NCBI GenBank assembly: GCA_030844895.1
Contig: CM061234.1
Coordinates: forward strand, 13,823,573 to 13,887,572
DNA length: 64,000 nucleotides
Reading direction: 5' to 3'
Source: Ambrosia x helenae
Taxonomy: Eukaryota > Streptophyta > Magnoliopsida > Asterales > Asteraceae
Shown in pieces: positions 32,023 to 43,010 of the stretch. The notes under the pieces are model-generated. The model had not been told where the DNA came from, did not search any database, and saw nothing but the letters and a program-made list of their open reading frames with translations. The first letter of the stretch is position 1, and the number at the start of each line of letters is the position of its first letter. The translations under genes and the position numbers were made by a program.

Positions 32023-32195
32023 TAGGGGTTCCCATCTTGGGGGTAGGTCACATGTTCAATTCATGCACACAACAAAAAAAATTCTCCGTAACAGTTTGAG
32101 CTTAGGCAAGGAGGACACCGGTGTGTGGGTAGGGATTTGAACTTGGGACCGCTAGGTTAGGATTGTACAAGAATTTCCACTGAACTAAGCCTTTC

Positions 32196-32228
<33 letters not shown>

Positions 32229-32235
32229 TGTGAAG

Positions 32236-32477
32236 TGTATATTTGAACATGTCTAAATTCATTGTTGTAATGTATGTTTGAGTAAGCAACCCCCTCTCAT
32301 GGTTATATTCATGTGCATTTGAATGGTCCGTATAGCTTACATGTATTGTTGTCTGAAGCTTGCATACTTGGTTGAAATACAAAGTAACCATCGCCTTAAA
32401 GTATATTTGTCATGTCCTAGTTCTTTGTAACATTTTTTTACTATTTTAATATTGACGAACCATTTTCAACTATTTTG
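32236..32477. other. AT-rich spacer
   Basis: Host sequence resumes after the SINE TSD; no feature seen. Confidence 0.4.
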
Positions 32478-33989
32478 TGTAGAAAATAGGGTTCACTTTT
32501 TATTAAAATAATAATTAAATAAATATAATAACGATACTCTCGTTATTCGTAGGAAATAACATAGTACAATACCGATTACAAAACTAAATGTAAATGAAAA
32601 TAAATACAAATACATATACCGAATCTTGATCCAAGTCGAATACTTTAGTAAACTTCAACCGAACCATCTTGTGTAGCATTCCGCTGCAAGAATAACAAAC
32701 TTGTTGTAGACGGTTTTTGGTTGAGGATCGTGTTTGACACGGGGCCTTTAAAACAGATTCCGCGTCTTCTCTCAGACGGGCAGTTTCCTAGGGTACAACA
32801 ACCGGAACAGTAGTTGTACTAACAGAGATGGTCTTGAACCCGAGATAACACCGGGTTATTTTGGTGTTCATAATTTTCTGAAAAATATAAAGAAGTTGTT
32901 TAGACGATTAAGAGTGCTCCTCACAATGTCGATACTGATGAGAACATGATTGCATATGTTTGTGTTAGAGAAATTCTCTATTATTCTATATTGAACCCAA
33001 AGTCCCTTTTCCTTTTATACAGAAACTTGAAACATATATAATTAATGTTGTATTTAACAAGATTATAACATCTTGTAATAAACACTAATCAATATCAATA
33101 AAATGGATTAACTAGATTTTAAGTGGTCAACCTATAACAGCCATTTCTCTTATGGCACGAGTTGAAACAGTCATTCTGATCAAGTCAACTGATGGTTTGA
33201 CCAAGTCAACTAATTCGTAACAGACTTCTGCTCCAATGCTGTGTGAGCTGCGTGCTGACCAAGATGACACGCACTAACCAGGGTGCTACCTGGTCATGCG
33301 CCACTATAGTCCTGCGCAGCTACGTCATCCGCGAATGACCACCTGTGTCCTATGGAACCTGTCACGCGCACGCCACGTCATCCGCGGACCGCTATGTCAC
33401 CCGCGCACAGACGCCAAGCGGCTCAGTGCCCATGCGACACTTGTTACGGTTTACGTCAATGCGGAGACCAGGACGCTACCTGGTCTTTCGCCATGTACTA
33501 GACCACGCGTACGAGGTCAAAAATACAAAGGCGGCTCTCAAGCGGCCCGCGGCGATGCGAGTGTGCGAAGTGCAAAGTGCGTCATCAAAGCGCCACGTTG
33601 CGCCCATCGCCCACGCCACGCGTGCGCGCGTGTGCGAGTGCAAGTTAAGGGTTCTTCGCACCCTTTAGGGTACCACTAGTGTTTGGCTCATGCTAAACAA
33701 TATACAAGGAGTGCTCCCCCCCTTATAAACCAGATCATGTTTTGTCATCCCATCAATGTGGGACAAAACTTAATCCATTTTCTAATATTTGGTTTTTCCA
33801 ACCTACAACTTTCAAGCTTCAATATCTCATTCATCTTAGCTCTATTTTGGACGTGGTTTGATTCGTTGTGATACTCTCATAATATAGTACACAAACCCGG
33901 ATATAATTATTTATATATCACATATATAAATACATTTATTTGAGTCCAAAATTAGTGAAAAAATCATTTTCACTACCATTTTTCCAACA
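32478..33989 (-). repeat. 3' LTR of the copia-like element
   Basis: Minus strand TGTTGGAAA start (33989) and ACA end (32478). TATAAAAG on the minus strand at 33012-33019 places U3 at 33020-33989, including a GC-rich section (33260-33660) where ORFs are spurious. It matches 40364-41279. Confidence 0.6.
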
Positions 33990-34004
33990 ATCCCCCACAT
34001 GAAA
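33990..34004 (-). promoter_or_regulatory. polypurine tract
   Basis: Minus strand TTTCATGTGGGGGAT directly before the LTR start TGTTGGAAA. GTGGGGGATTGTTGGA is a common copia junction. Confidence 0.6.
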
Positions 34005-36592
34005 TGGTGATCGATTAAAACACACAAATTCCGATGTAACCTCGACGGTTGAGTCTTGCATAGGATAGGTAGGTGTAAACCTTTGAACCTTCCCTTGTGA
34101 AGCATACTTAGCTTACCAGCTTTCAGTAGAACTTGATGTCTTTGAACTGACGGCTGTTTGTGTAAACGACAATATACGTTCACACAAAACTCTCCCTAGC
34201 CTGGCCATCCCTCATTATCGTGTCCAATAATGGTCCTGGAACACTTTCCTGGTTCTGTGGGAGCTCTAGAAATTGTGTCCACAATTTCATTCAAAGCGAC
34301 CACACTTCTCTCTAACATAGGTGATCTTAAATCATTAAAAGCATTATGGTGCAATGATTTACACTAATCATTAAACCATATGTTATGCTTAACCTCTCAA
34401 CAATGTCACTGGATTTATAGGAATGGCCTAGGACGTATTTAAACACCCTTTTATAGTTTAGGGGGATATGCATATAACCATATATACTGGCTTATATATA
34501 AACATATACCTTAGCTATGCCCCCACAGTGACCACCCTTCGGTTCATGATTAAGTTTGCCTATTGAACCTAGATCTTGGGATCTCCAGTCAACTAGGTTA
34601 GGTTTCCCTCATGTCCCTTTTTCCATAGGCTTTAGTCTCATTCCATACAACTTCATCTCTTATCAACCATCAGGTTGTTGGATCCATTTGCATTGAGATA
34701 AGTTGTTCTAACGTGTTCTTGACTCGCTGGTCAATTTTTCCATCTTGTCAATTCGTAAGACTTATAACATGGGATCTAAAAATAGATCTGGTTATTGTAG
34801 CAGGATAGGTAGGTGTTACCCTTTGAACCTTCCTTTTCGTCTTTAGAATGACATGAAACTCAATTCATGGCTAAACACGTTTCCATGCCTTTGGTGATGT
34901 GATTCAAAGTTAGCTAGACTTTGAATCTTACAAATTGGCATTTGAGTTCAATCAACTCAATTGACTCACTCCATTTTCAAATGCAAGCCACCCCCACATT
35001 TAAGTGTTATTGGATAACATCCAATGGAGTGATGAATTGGATAACATCCAATGGGGTGATGAAAGGTTCTCCCTTTCGTATGAAGTTGAGAAAACTTCTC
35101 AAATACCATTTTTACATCCCCTGCAAGTTGTTTCTTAAATGGCTCTTCCCCCCCCACATTGCTTGCACTTTGAGGAAGTTTGAGTAATACCACTCATTAT
35201 GACACTAACACCCCCATGATAAGATAGAAAATATCTATATCTCTATGTTACGTAAGTCATTTATGTGTATTGCTCTAGCTCACAGGAGCTTCTGAGCAAT
35301 ATGAGTATTCCTTATATGAAACCGAATAGAATCATAACCAATGAACTATATAATCAGTCCTTTCGAGTTATCCTTAATAATGAAATTATATTTATAGTTT
35401 TGTTTATATAAAATCTATTCTCGTGTCGTCACATATTTTGAATGTTTAATTATTAGTCTAGCATGCTTTAGACTCCAATACGCATGTGAACAGAAGATGC
35501 ATCATTCTGATTCTTCATAGCCTTAAGAGATAACGCACTATCTCTTTCACACATTCACGTCTTAATTGGACACAATAATGAGATTTTGTTTTATCACTCC
35601 AAAACCTCTGTTTTAGGAATGTCTCAAAACCATAGTTAATTTCATCTATTAGGATCAAAACTCATTTGCTTTTAATCTCCAAGGTTTCACCATTCACTAT
35701 TGTAAATGTCTTACAATAAATTTAGCAAAACTTATTAAAGAATTCACAATATTAACATATATTTCTTTCATATGTTATATTCATTGAAAATTCACATTTG
35801 TGTATTTTCATGTTGATGCTCTCAACATTTGATGACATATCTCGTTTTCGTGTATTTAATCTCAGTACACTTGCCACATTCATCATGATTCTCTCATGAT
35901 GTGGTTGTACGTTTGATGTTTGGCATGTGACTTATTGCATAAGTCATGATCACAACCCGCTCATTGTGTTCTTGCAAGACACTCCTTGCACAACCAATTA
36001 AAAAATATATCCTTATTAAATTCGTCGAAGGTAAATCGTCAAAGAAAGAAAATACCATCGTTTACACTTCCTTTTCATATTTATCGTTTATTATATTTTA
36101 ATCACTTGATTATTATAAAAACGATAATCCCAAAAATTATATATAATATATATTTCAAAAATATATTTTAAACGGATTCATATAAGGATATGTAAACATC
36201 AAATCTCAAAGTGTTATTCTCTTCAACACTTTATCGTTCGACAAAATAATCGCAATTATATCATCTTGTGGCATGTTTCGAGGTACTCCCTCAATACATT
36301 GTTCAAAACAACAAAGTTGTTTATAATTAACTACTCACAAGTAGTCGAAGAAGTAAATATGTCAAAAACAACATCGGGTTTTTTTCCTTTAAATAGTCTC
36401 TCAAGACTATTATATGGTTCAAGACATGATACTTCTCATATGAGTATCGAACCGATTGCAAAATCATGTTTTATTTGTTCAAAACATTCCTCGTTTTTGC
36501 AACTGTTTTAAAAAATTAAACTATATATGTTTATGCTTTGATTACAAATCAAGACCATAAACTCGAAAATAGTTTTATTATTTAAAACCACA
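34005..36592 (-). other. non-coding internal region of the copia-like element
   Basis: Stops in all frames. GGATAGGTAGGTGT followed by CTTTGAACCTTCC occurs twice (about 34066 and 34804). A hairpin unit ATTGGAT-AAC-ATCCAAT is tandemly duplicated at 35010-35060. No protein domain is seen. Confidence 0.5.
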
Positions 36593-36968
36593 TCTAACTC
36601 GCTCGTTAGAAATAAAATGATTACCAATCATCTTAATTAGTTTATCATATTAAACCCGATTCTAACCCGCTCGTTAGAAAAAAAATGATTATAAATCGTT
36701 AAAGTATATGGATTTCATGATAAATATTTTCTAATTCGCTCATTAGAAGCTATGCGTGTACCAAATAAAAAAAATATTCGGTTTCAATCACTAACCATTT
36801 CTAACATACTTGTTAGAATACAAATAATTATGCTCATCGTTATATGGTGTTTTGGCTATATAACTAAACCGTTTCTAACATGCTCGTTAGAAGTAAACGA
36901 TTACCAAAATCGTTTCAAAACTTATTGGTTTATATATATACAACCATTTCTAACATGCCCGTTAGAAA
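36593..36968. repeat. palindrome array, part 1 (six units)
   Basis: Units with arms TTTCTAAC and GTTAGAAA around a 6-nt loop lie at 36593, 36660, 36728, 36798, 36872 and 36947, 67-75 bp apart. Spacers differ, though some hold a smaller hairpin (ATGATTACCAATCAT at 36617-36631). The array continues at 39305 beyond a Helitron insertion. Confidence 0.85.
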
Positions 36969-36970
36969 TA
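36894..36970. repeat. 77-bp duplication, left copy
   Basis: Matches 39252-39328 with two differences. It ends exactly at the Helitron 3' terminus (CTAG at 36971). Confidence 0.8.
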
Positions 36971-37975
36971 CTAGTGGTGGTGCCCGCGCGTTACGGCGGG
37001 TTCGTTACACGGAGAGAACTTAATTAGCATCAGTTTGGTTTGTTACGGATTCGACACTCGGTATAGTGACCGAAATAACAAACTAAAAATATAAGTTTTG
37101 TTGATTACCATTACCGGCATACGCTATAGCAACCGAAAAAGAAAACCACAGAAGATAAAGTTGCAATATGAGAAAAATGATACCTAGACGTGTTCGGCTA
37201 GTTGTGGCGATACAAAAAGTGGGTTGTCTAAACGATACTCTTTATTCTTAGTTTAATTCGCCAATATCATTCACGCTATATGCCATATATTTTCCCCCTT
37301 TGCGTGCAACATTCCTGGTTTCAATACCACAACTTGAAGCTTACATTCGCATGAAAATCTTAATAAGTGGTTGATCGTCTTGGTTGCATTTCAGTAAACA
37401 TAAGCTAATTTTTACATCACAAAAATGATTTGATATGTTCACATCGAAACAAGCAGACGGTTTATAATTTTTATTCCTACAAAATGAGTGGTCGGTTGTC
37501 CGTAGTCAAAAGCAAGAAATGCATTTCTTTACTGTATGTTATAGTCCAAGTATCTACTTCTTTTAGTGTCGCTAATTCTGTTTTAGTCTAAAATAAACAT
37601 GTAAGTGCATTTCTTATAAAATTTGATCCATATAAAGAACAAAAAAAGTTAGGCCAAAACAAATAAAAGAAATTACGATAACATTAAAGTAAAACAAATT
37701 AGAGTTCATGTTAGAGAAAATAAACGAATATAGTTTTCATTTGACATGCATATTGACCCGCTAACTACATAAACTCCTTGCATTGTCTATTTTTTTTGTT
37801 ATTGTTCTATTACCGTCTTTCTTGGGAATATGCGCACCTTAGCATGGTTTGTACTTCAATATTCAAGAAACCAATTCTATTACCATACAATTAAGTAACT
37901 ACTAATACAAAAGTGCAATTGTTTAAATAATTAATTACAAATTCTTACAAGCTTTGAGATAGATAACTGTTAAGT

Positions 37976-38220
37976 TTACTGCCTTGAGTCATATTGAGGA
38001 GTAGGTGAGACTACAAAGATCAATCCTGCGGCGTTTGCAATCCAAGCTGCTACTTCTGCATCTTCAATCGTAACTGGTCCTTGCGTTGAGAAGCAACAGA
38101 ATAATATGTTACGTCTATGTAATCTGCAAGTATTATCATATACCTGCACAATAGACGAATGAAGATAAAAATTATGAGGCATAATGCTTGCACCAAGAAG
38201 ACTAATCAACGTGAAAAGTA
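37976..38220 (-). pseudogene. NRAMP/EIN2-like exon fragment in a Helitron
   Basis: A minus-strand exon (38144 to ~38218) reads ...ISLLGASIMPHNFYLHSSIVQ and stops exactly at a CAG/GTATAT splice donor. The MPHN-x-x-LHS signature belongs to a transmembrane helix of the NRAMP metal-transporter fold. The FYLHSSIVQ variant is most like the EIN2 ethylene-signalling branch. After an ~55-bp intron with a CAACGCAAG acceptor, a second stretch (about 38088-37978) reads GPVTIEDAEVAAWIANAAGL and stops; I do not recognise it, and it may come from another gene. Upstream the exon is cut by a hAT end at 38219. With one transmembrane motif out of about a dozen it cannot function. Helitrons are known to pick up such fragments. 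Confidence 0.6.
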
Positions 38221-38460
38221 GGGGTGTAAATGATGCAGAAGGGCTCGAGAGCTACTCGGGATCAGATCGGTAAAAAGCTCGAACGAGCCGAGCCTTAACG
38301 AGTCAGAACCCGAGTTTTAGCTTGAAAAATGACTCGTTTAGTTATCGATCCTGAGCTCTAGCATTTCATACGAAAACCGTTAAGGCTCGCGAGCCTAAAC
38401 GAGCCCAAACAAATTTTATATTATTGTCATTTTATTTATTATATACCTACCATTTAACAT
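38219..38460. mobile_element. hAT-type end fragment
   Basis: Starts TAGGGGTGTAAATGA, a terminus common in plant non-autonomous hAT elements, followed by GCTCGAG/ACGAGCC-rich subterminal words. No opposite terminus is found; truncated. Confidence 0.45.
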
Positions 38461-38687
38461 TGGTGAGCTAAGCTCTAACTTTTGATCAGGTGTAATGCAT
38501 CTTTGCCGGTTCCAACCTGGTACAAAGATCGGCCATATTTATCAGTTATGACCGAGTAACTTCCAATGGAAAGTAATTAAATTCAATCATTGAGGCATGG
38601 TTTCTAATAACAGAAAGTCAAAGACATCTAAAGTGTAGAGCATCACAATTACATCCTTGATTATGCCATGCCTAGCAAAGGCCATTA

Positions 38688-38966
38688 GACTGCTCGGAGT
38701 GGGAGGGGGGAAAGAGGGGGATGATGCGCCATGTGGAACTTGTGGGACCCATGTGGGGGGAAAAATTGTGGGGAGTGGGAGGGGGGGGGGGAGGAAATAA
38801 TATTATATTGTGTTAAAGTTAAAAAAAAAACCTGACCAATCAGATCATGCCACGTCACCCACCAAAAGTGCCCCACGCCATCGGACTGCCCCCCGCCCCT
38901 TCCCACGCCTGGCTGCGGCGGTGTCCCCCCCTTCCCGCCCTCACTCCCGCCCCACTCCGAGCACCC
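38688..38966. mobile_element. PIF/Harbinger-type MITE
   Basis: 279 bp with inverted termini GACTGCTCGGAGTGGG and GGGTGCTCGGAGTGGG, flanked by TTA (38685-38687 and 38967-38969). The right ~100 bp match the right end of the larger element at 1-1163. A G-run and internal C/G-rich stretches give spurious ORFs. Confidence 0.85.
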
Positions 38967-39251
38967 TTACCACAGTCATCATAGCCGTCATGAGCCGTTT
39001 ACGTCCGATTTTTCTAAAGTCATTATTTCCACAAACTATAATTAATGCTCAAACTCCTTGCAAAGAACCATAAGTTTAAAACTAATACAAACAAAGTGAA
39101 AATGAAAATGTTTGTTACAATAAAATTGTAATAGAAATGAGTAAAATAGCAACATGAATGTGAATGTGCTCATGTTAGATGGATGAACACATAATTATTT
39201 TAAAACTACCAGAAACATAAATGTCTCCTAATTATGAAGTCTGTAGTGACC

Positions 39252-39328
39252 TAAACGATTACCAAAATCGTTTCAAAACTTATTGGTTTGTATATATACA
39301 ACCATTTCTAACACGCCCGTTAGAAATA
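39252..39328. repeat. 77-bp duplication, right copy
   Basis: See 36894-36970. It contains one complete palindrome unit (39305-39326) and begins at the right edge of the Helitron. Confidence 0.8.
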
Positions 39329-40085
39329 TAATAAACAAGACCATTTAAAATTTATTGGCTCATAGATAAATATAATGAGCCGTTTCTAACACGCTCGTTA
39401 GAAAATTTAAACGTCTAGTTTGTTCGTTTTTACAAATGCATCAATTTCTAACACGCTTGTTAGAAAAAAATATTTAAGTTTAAAAATAACTTATGATTTT
39501 GTAAATAACCATTTCTAATATGCTCATTAGATATGTTTCTAAACTTGTACATAACTAATTTCTAATACGCCCATTAGAAATCTAAATGTTCTCAACATTT
39601 TGAAACTAATTATATTTTGCTAAAATAATAATTTTCTAGCACGCTTGTTAGAAAATGCGCATGTTTTAAACCTTATTATTTACAAAAATAATATTTTCCA
39701 ACTCGCTCTTTAGGAAATATAAAGGTTATAAAACTTAATATTTTAGAATAATAGTAATATCTAACACGGTCGTTAGAAAATATAATTGTTTTGAAATTTA
39801 TTATTTTACAAAAATAATAATCATTTCTAACACGCTCGTTAGAAATAAACATGTTTCAATACATTCAATAGCAATCACTATTTCTCCAAATAATGATCCC
39901 TACCACGCTCGTTAAATCGAAAACGTAAACCAAACGTTTCTATATGGGTTGCTAAAATATTTTCTAATACGTTCATTAGAAAAAAATTTACTAAGATTAA
40001 TCTCTAACACGCTCGTTAGAAATAACCTCTAGCAAATATTTTAAATGGGTTTACATATTATTTTTCTAATACGCTCATTACGAAA
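39305..40085. repeat. palindrome array, part 2 (thirteen units)
   Basis: Units start at 39305, 39383, 39445, 39512, 39559, 39633, 39695, 39758, 39824, 39898, 39961, 40001 and 40063, mostly 60-78 bp apart. Arms and loop are as in part 1. Units with CTAAT in the left arm have ATTAG in the right arm; those with CTAAC have GTTAG. Confidence 0.85.
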
Positions 40086-40363
40086 ACATTATATTTTAAA
40101 ACACCCATGAATATGACAAACCCATGAACACGAAAAGCAAGAATCAAATTTCGTTTTGTAAACACGCTATTTCGGATTAAAGATTGTACTCCAATCATAC
40201 ATATTAATCCAATTTGTACTACAAATATATTTCCAAAAAATATTTATACGATTTTAACGAAAATCCCAATTTATATGTTTATACTTTCGTGAACCCAAAA
40301 AATCCTTTAATAAAAAGGTTTTTAGATTGTATCAACAATCTACACGAAAGTGTGTTTTAAGAT

Positions 40364-41279
40364 TGTAAGAAATATAGTTTACTTTTTATTAAAATAATAA
40401 AAAATAAATATAATAACGATACTCTCGTTATTCGTAGGAAATAACATAGTACAACCGATTACAAAATTAAATGTAAATTAAAATAAATACAAATACATAT
40501 ACCGAATCTTGATCCAAGTCGAATACTTTAGTAAACTTCAACCGAACCATCTTGTGTAGCACTCCGCTGCAAGAATAACAAACTTGTTGAAGACGGTTTT
40601 TGGTTGAGGATCGTATTTGACAAAGGCCCTTAAAAAAAATTCAGCGGCTCCTCTCAGACGGGCTGTATCCTAGGGTACAATAACCGGAACAGTAGTCGTA
40701 CTGCCGGAGATGGTCTTAAGCCCGAGATTACAACGGGTTATTTTGGTGTTCATAATTTTTTGAAAAATATAAAGAAGTTGTTTAGACGATTGAGAGTACT
40801 CTTCTAATGTCGATACTGATGAGAACATGATTGCCTATGTCCGTGTTAGAGAAATTCTCTACTTTTCTATATTGAACCCAAAGTCCCTTTTCCTTTTATA
40901 CAGAAACTTGAAACATATATAATTAATGTTGTATTTAACAAGATTATAACATCTTGTAATAAACACTAATCAATATCAATAAAATGGATTAACTAGATTT
41001 TAAGTGGTAAACCCGTAACTGCCATTTCTCTTATGGCACGAGTTGAAACAGTCACTCTGGCCAACTCAACTGACTCGTAACAGACTCCTGCTCCAATGCA
41101 GTGTGAGTCGCGTGCTGACCAAGATGACGCGCACTAACCAGGGTGCTACCTGGTCATGCGCCACTATAGTCCTGCGCAGCTACGTCATCCGCGGATGACC
41201 ACCTGTGTCCTATGGAACCCGTCACGCGCACGCAACGTCATCCGCGGACCGCTATGTCACCCGCGCGCGGACGCCAAGC
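40364..41279 (-). repeat. 5' LTR of the copia-like element, truncated
   Basis: Matches 32478 to ~33410 and breaks off in U3 at 41279 (GACGCCAAGC). A hairpin GATTGT-ATCA-ACAATC (40325-40340) lies just inside the element. The expected tRNA primer site next to the LTR is not recognisable. Confidence 0.6.
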
Positions 41280-41649
41280 ATAGGTTTAGGCAAGGTACGG
41301 TGGATTGAAATAGATGGTGTACCTTTGATGTAATGTAATTCTTTGTTGTGATGTTCGGCTAGTTATTTTCGCCTTGGTAACATCTAGTCGTTTTATGCTC
41401 GCATGAAAGGTGATTTTAAAAAAAACATATATTGTTCATGTTCAAAAGTTGACAACTTAGACTTACCGTTGTAGGTTAGAGTCACTCTTTTAACTTAGTT
41501 GCACACTTGCACCATTGTAATTGGTTTGGTCACAGTGACACCATTTTAACTAATTTAAACACATATTTATAACCAAAATCAAATAATTGTTTTAAAAAAT
41601 ATTTTAAGTATTAACAGTATATTCAAATTAAATAAAGTTTTTTTTAACG
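41280..41649. other. spacer without recognisable feature
   Basis: AT-rich, no ORF or repeat noticed. Confidence 0.4.
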
Positions 41650-41885
41650 ACCATCAAATCAATCCCAAACATTCTCGAAGTACCCACTGGATAAAGGAGT
41701 AATTCGAGAGTAACCTTGGTCCACCAATAATTTCACACCAGTTTTCGGGGAAAACCCGCCGCCCAAAAGCCCACTGTGGTAAAACTTAGTCCACTAGTAA
41801 CATTTTGCTGCGGTAGGAGTCGAACACCCTATCTCCCATAAAGGAAAACAAGGGGGGTGCCACTTCCTGATAAGGGAATTGGCTC
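41650..41885 (-). mobile_element. SINE-like relic
   Basis: On the minus strand a good B box (TGTTCGACTCC, near 41820) follows a degraded head (GTGGCACCCCCC), and the element ends in a T/A-rich tail near 41640. No clear TSD. Confidence 0.4.
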
Positions 41886-41967
41886 AAATTAAATGAAGTA
41901 TCTTCCAAAATTTATGATATTATTATTTTAAATTAATGCCGTAAGTAATCGTTATTTGAGTTAGTGT

Positions 41968-41988
41968 AATAGTTCAGAGGGGTAAAAA
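41968..41988. repeat. 21-bp direct repeat partner
   Basis: TAATAGTTCAGAGGGGTAAA recurs at 42594-42614, directly after the MITE at 42283-42593. The cause is unclear. Confidence 0.6.
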
Positions 41989-42282
41989 TGCAACACAATT
42001 TCATAGTGGAACAACGTCAAATGAAGAATCACTATGATTTTCTAATCAATTGCTTTCAAATGATTCAAATTAAAATTGTATGCAGAGTTGTGTTATTTGT
42101 ATTTGGATTTCGTATGTTGTGTTATTTTGTATTTGGATTTTCATATGTTTCCATGGAATTTAAAGGATTTATGTGTAATTTGGTTTTTCTATGACGTTTT
42201 GTATTTTCCTTTTACAATTTTTCATCAATCTGTCCACTATTCAAAGCTCTTGCCAAACAGATACATTTCATTCAGCACATAA

Positions 42283-42593
42283 GAGCACTCACATCCCATC
42301 CACCAAATGTATGTGAGTGTGTCCACCAAATTATATGGGGTGAGTGTAAGTGATTGTGAGTAGAGGAGAGAGAAAATATTTGGTGGAAACACTGTTACAC
42401 CCTAAATATGAAAAACTATTGTTCACCCATATATATATTTTAATATTTTTGTAAGTAGTTGTGAGTGAGGAGAGAGAAAATGTAATGATAAAAGTATGAT
42501 TATTTTAATTAGTGGAGAGAAGATTTAGAGGTGAAGTAGTGATTCTTAGTGTAATTTGATAGAGAAGATTTGGTGGATGAGTTGTGAATACTC
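42283..42593. mobile_element. PIF/Tourist-like MITE
   Basis: 311 bp. Termini GAGCACTCACATCCCATCC and GAGTATTCACAACTCATCC (reverse-complemented right end) share CATCCACCAAAT further in. Flanked by TAA on both sides (42280-42282 and 42594-42596). Confidence 0.75.
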
Positions 42594-42729
42594 TAATAGT
42601 TCAGAGGGGTAAAATAGTCATTCTGCACAGTCATTTAGAGATACAACTAAACAACTTTTAATGGTTCAACACTTACTGGTTCAAAGCTTCTTACACATTC
42701 AGACTTCTTACTGGTTCGGCACTTGTCAA

Positions 42730-42974
42730 TAGGGGTGAGCAAACGTCGGTTCGGTTCGGTTTTTACATATAACCGAAACCGATAACCAAAGTTCGGTTTT
42801 AGGAAAAACCATAACCGTAACCGATCGGTTACGTCGGTTCGATTAATTCGGTTAATATGTCGGTTATCGGTTCGGTTTCGGTTATGTTCGGTTAATATCC
42901 AAACATAAAACTTGTGCAAACTTGTAAACTTAAAATAGTTAGTAAAGTACTAAAGTGTTTGGATCTTTTCAAGA

Positions 42975-43010
<36 letters not shown>

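Larger units (their letters stand above)
31348..32219 (+). mobile_element. tRNA-derived SINE interrupted by Cassandra
   Basis: Flanked by a 16-bp duplication AAATTGATATGTGAAG (31332-31347 and 32220-32235). It has an A box CAGCCCAGTTGG (31360-31371), a B box TGTTCAATTC (32053-32062) and a terminal A-run of ~27. Without the inserted Cassandra and one TSD copy it is about 245 bp. The insertion sits between the A and B boxes. Confidence 0.8.
36971..39251 (-). mobile_element. Helitron carrying gene fragments
   Basis: Minus strand ends in CTAG next to host T, preceded by a GC-rich hairpin (CCCGCCGTAACGCGCGGG). The end resembles that of the Helitron at 6911. The other end at 39251 lacks a canonical TC start and adjoins the 77-bp duplication. 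The interior holds an NRAMP/EIN2-like exon, a hAT end fragment and a PIF MITE, but no Rep/helicase. Confidence 0.55.
32478..41279 (-). mobile_element. non-coding copia-like LTR element, 5' LTR truncated
   Basis: The minus-strand 3' LTR (32478-33989) starts TGTTGGAAA after a GTGGGGGAT purine tract. A second, shortened LTR lies at 40364-41279, and the sequence between has no gag or pol. A 2.28-kb Helitron interrupts it; the native internal part is about 4.1 kb. The two LTRs differ by several percent by eye, so the insertion is old. A canonical primer site was not found. Confidence 0.55.

Noticed and set aside
33296..33679. 127-codon and overlapping ORFs in GC-rich DNA
   Set aside because: They lie in the U3 part of an LTR; three frames are open because of base composition, and the corresponding region of the other LTR copy gives no long ORF.
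36593..40085. CRISPR array
   Set aside because: The repeat-spacer look is only superficial: plant nuclear DNA, spacers are related degenerate tandem sequence, repeats vary, no cas genes.
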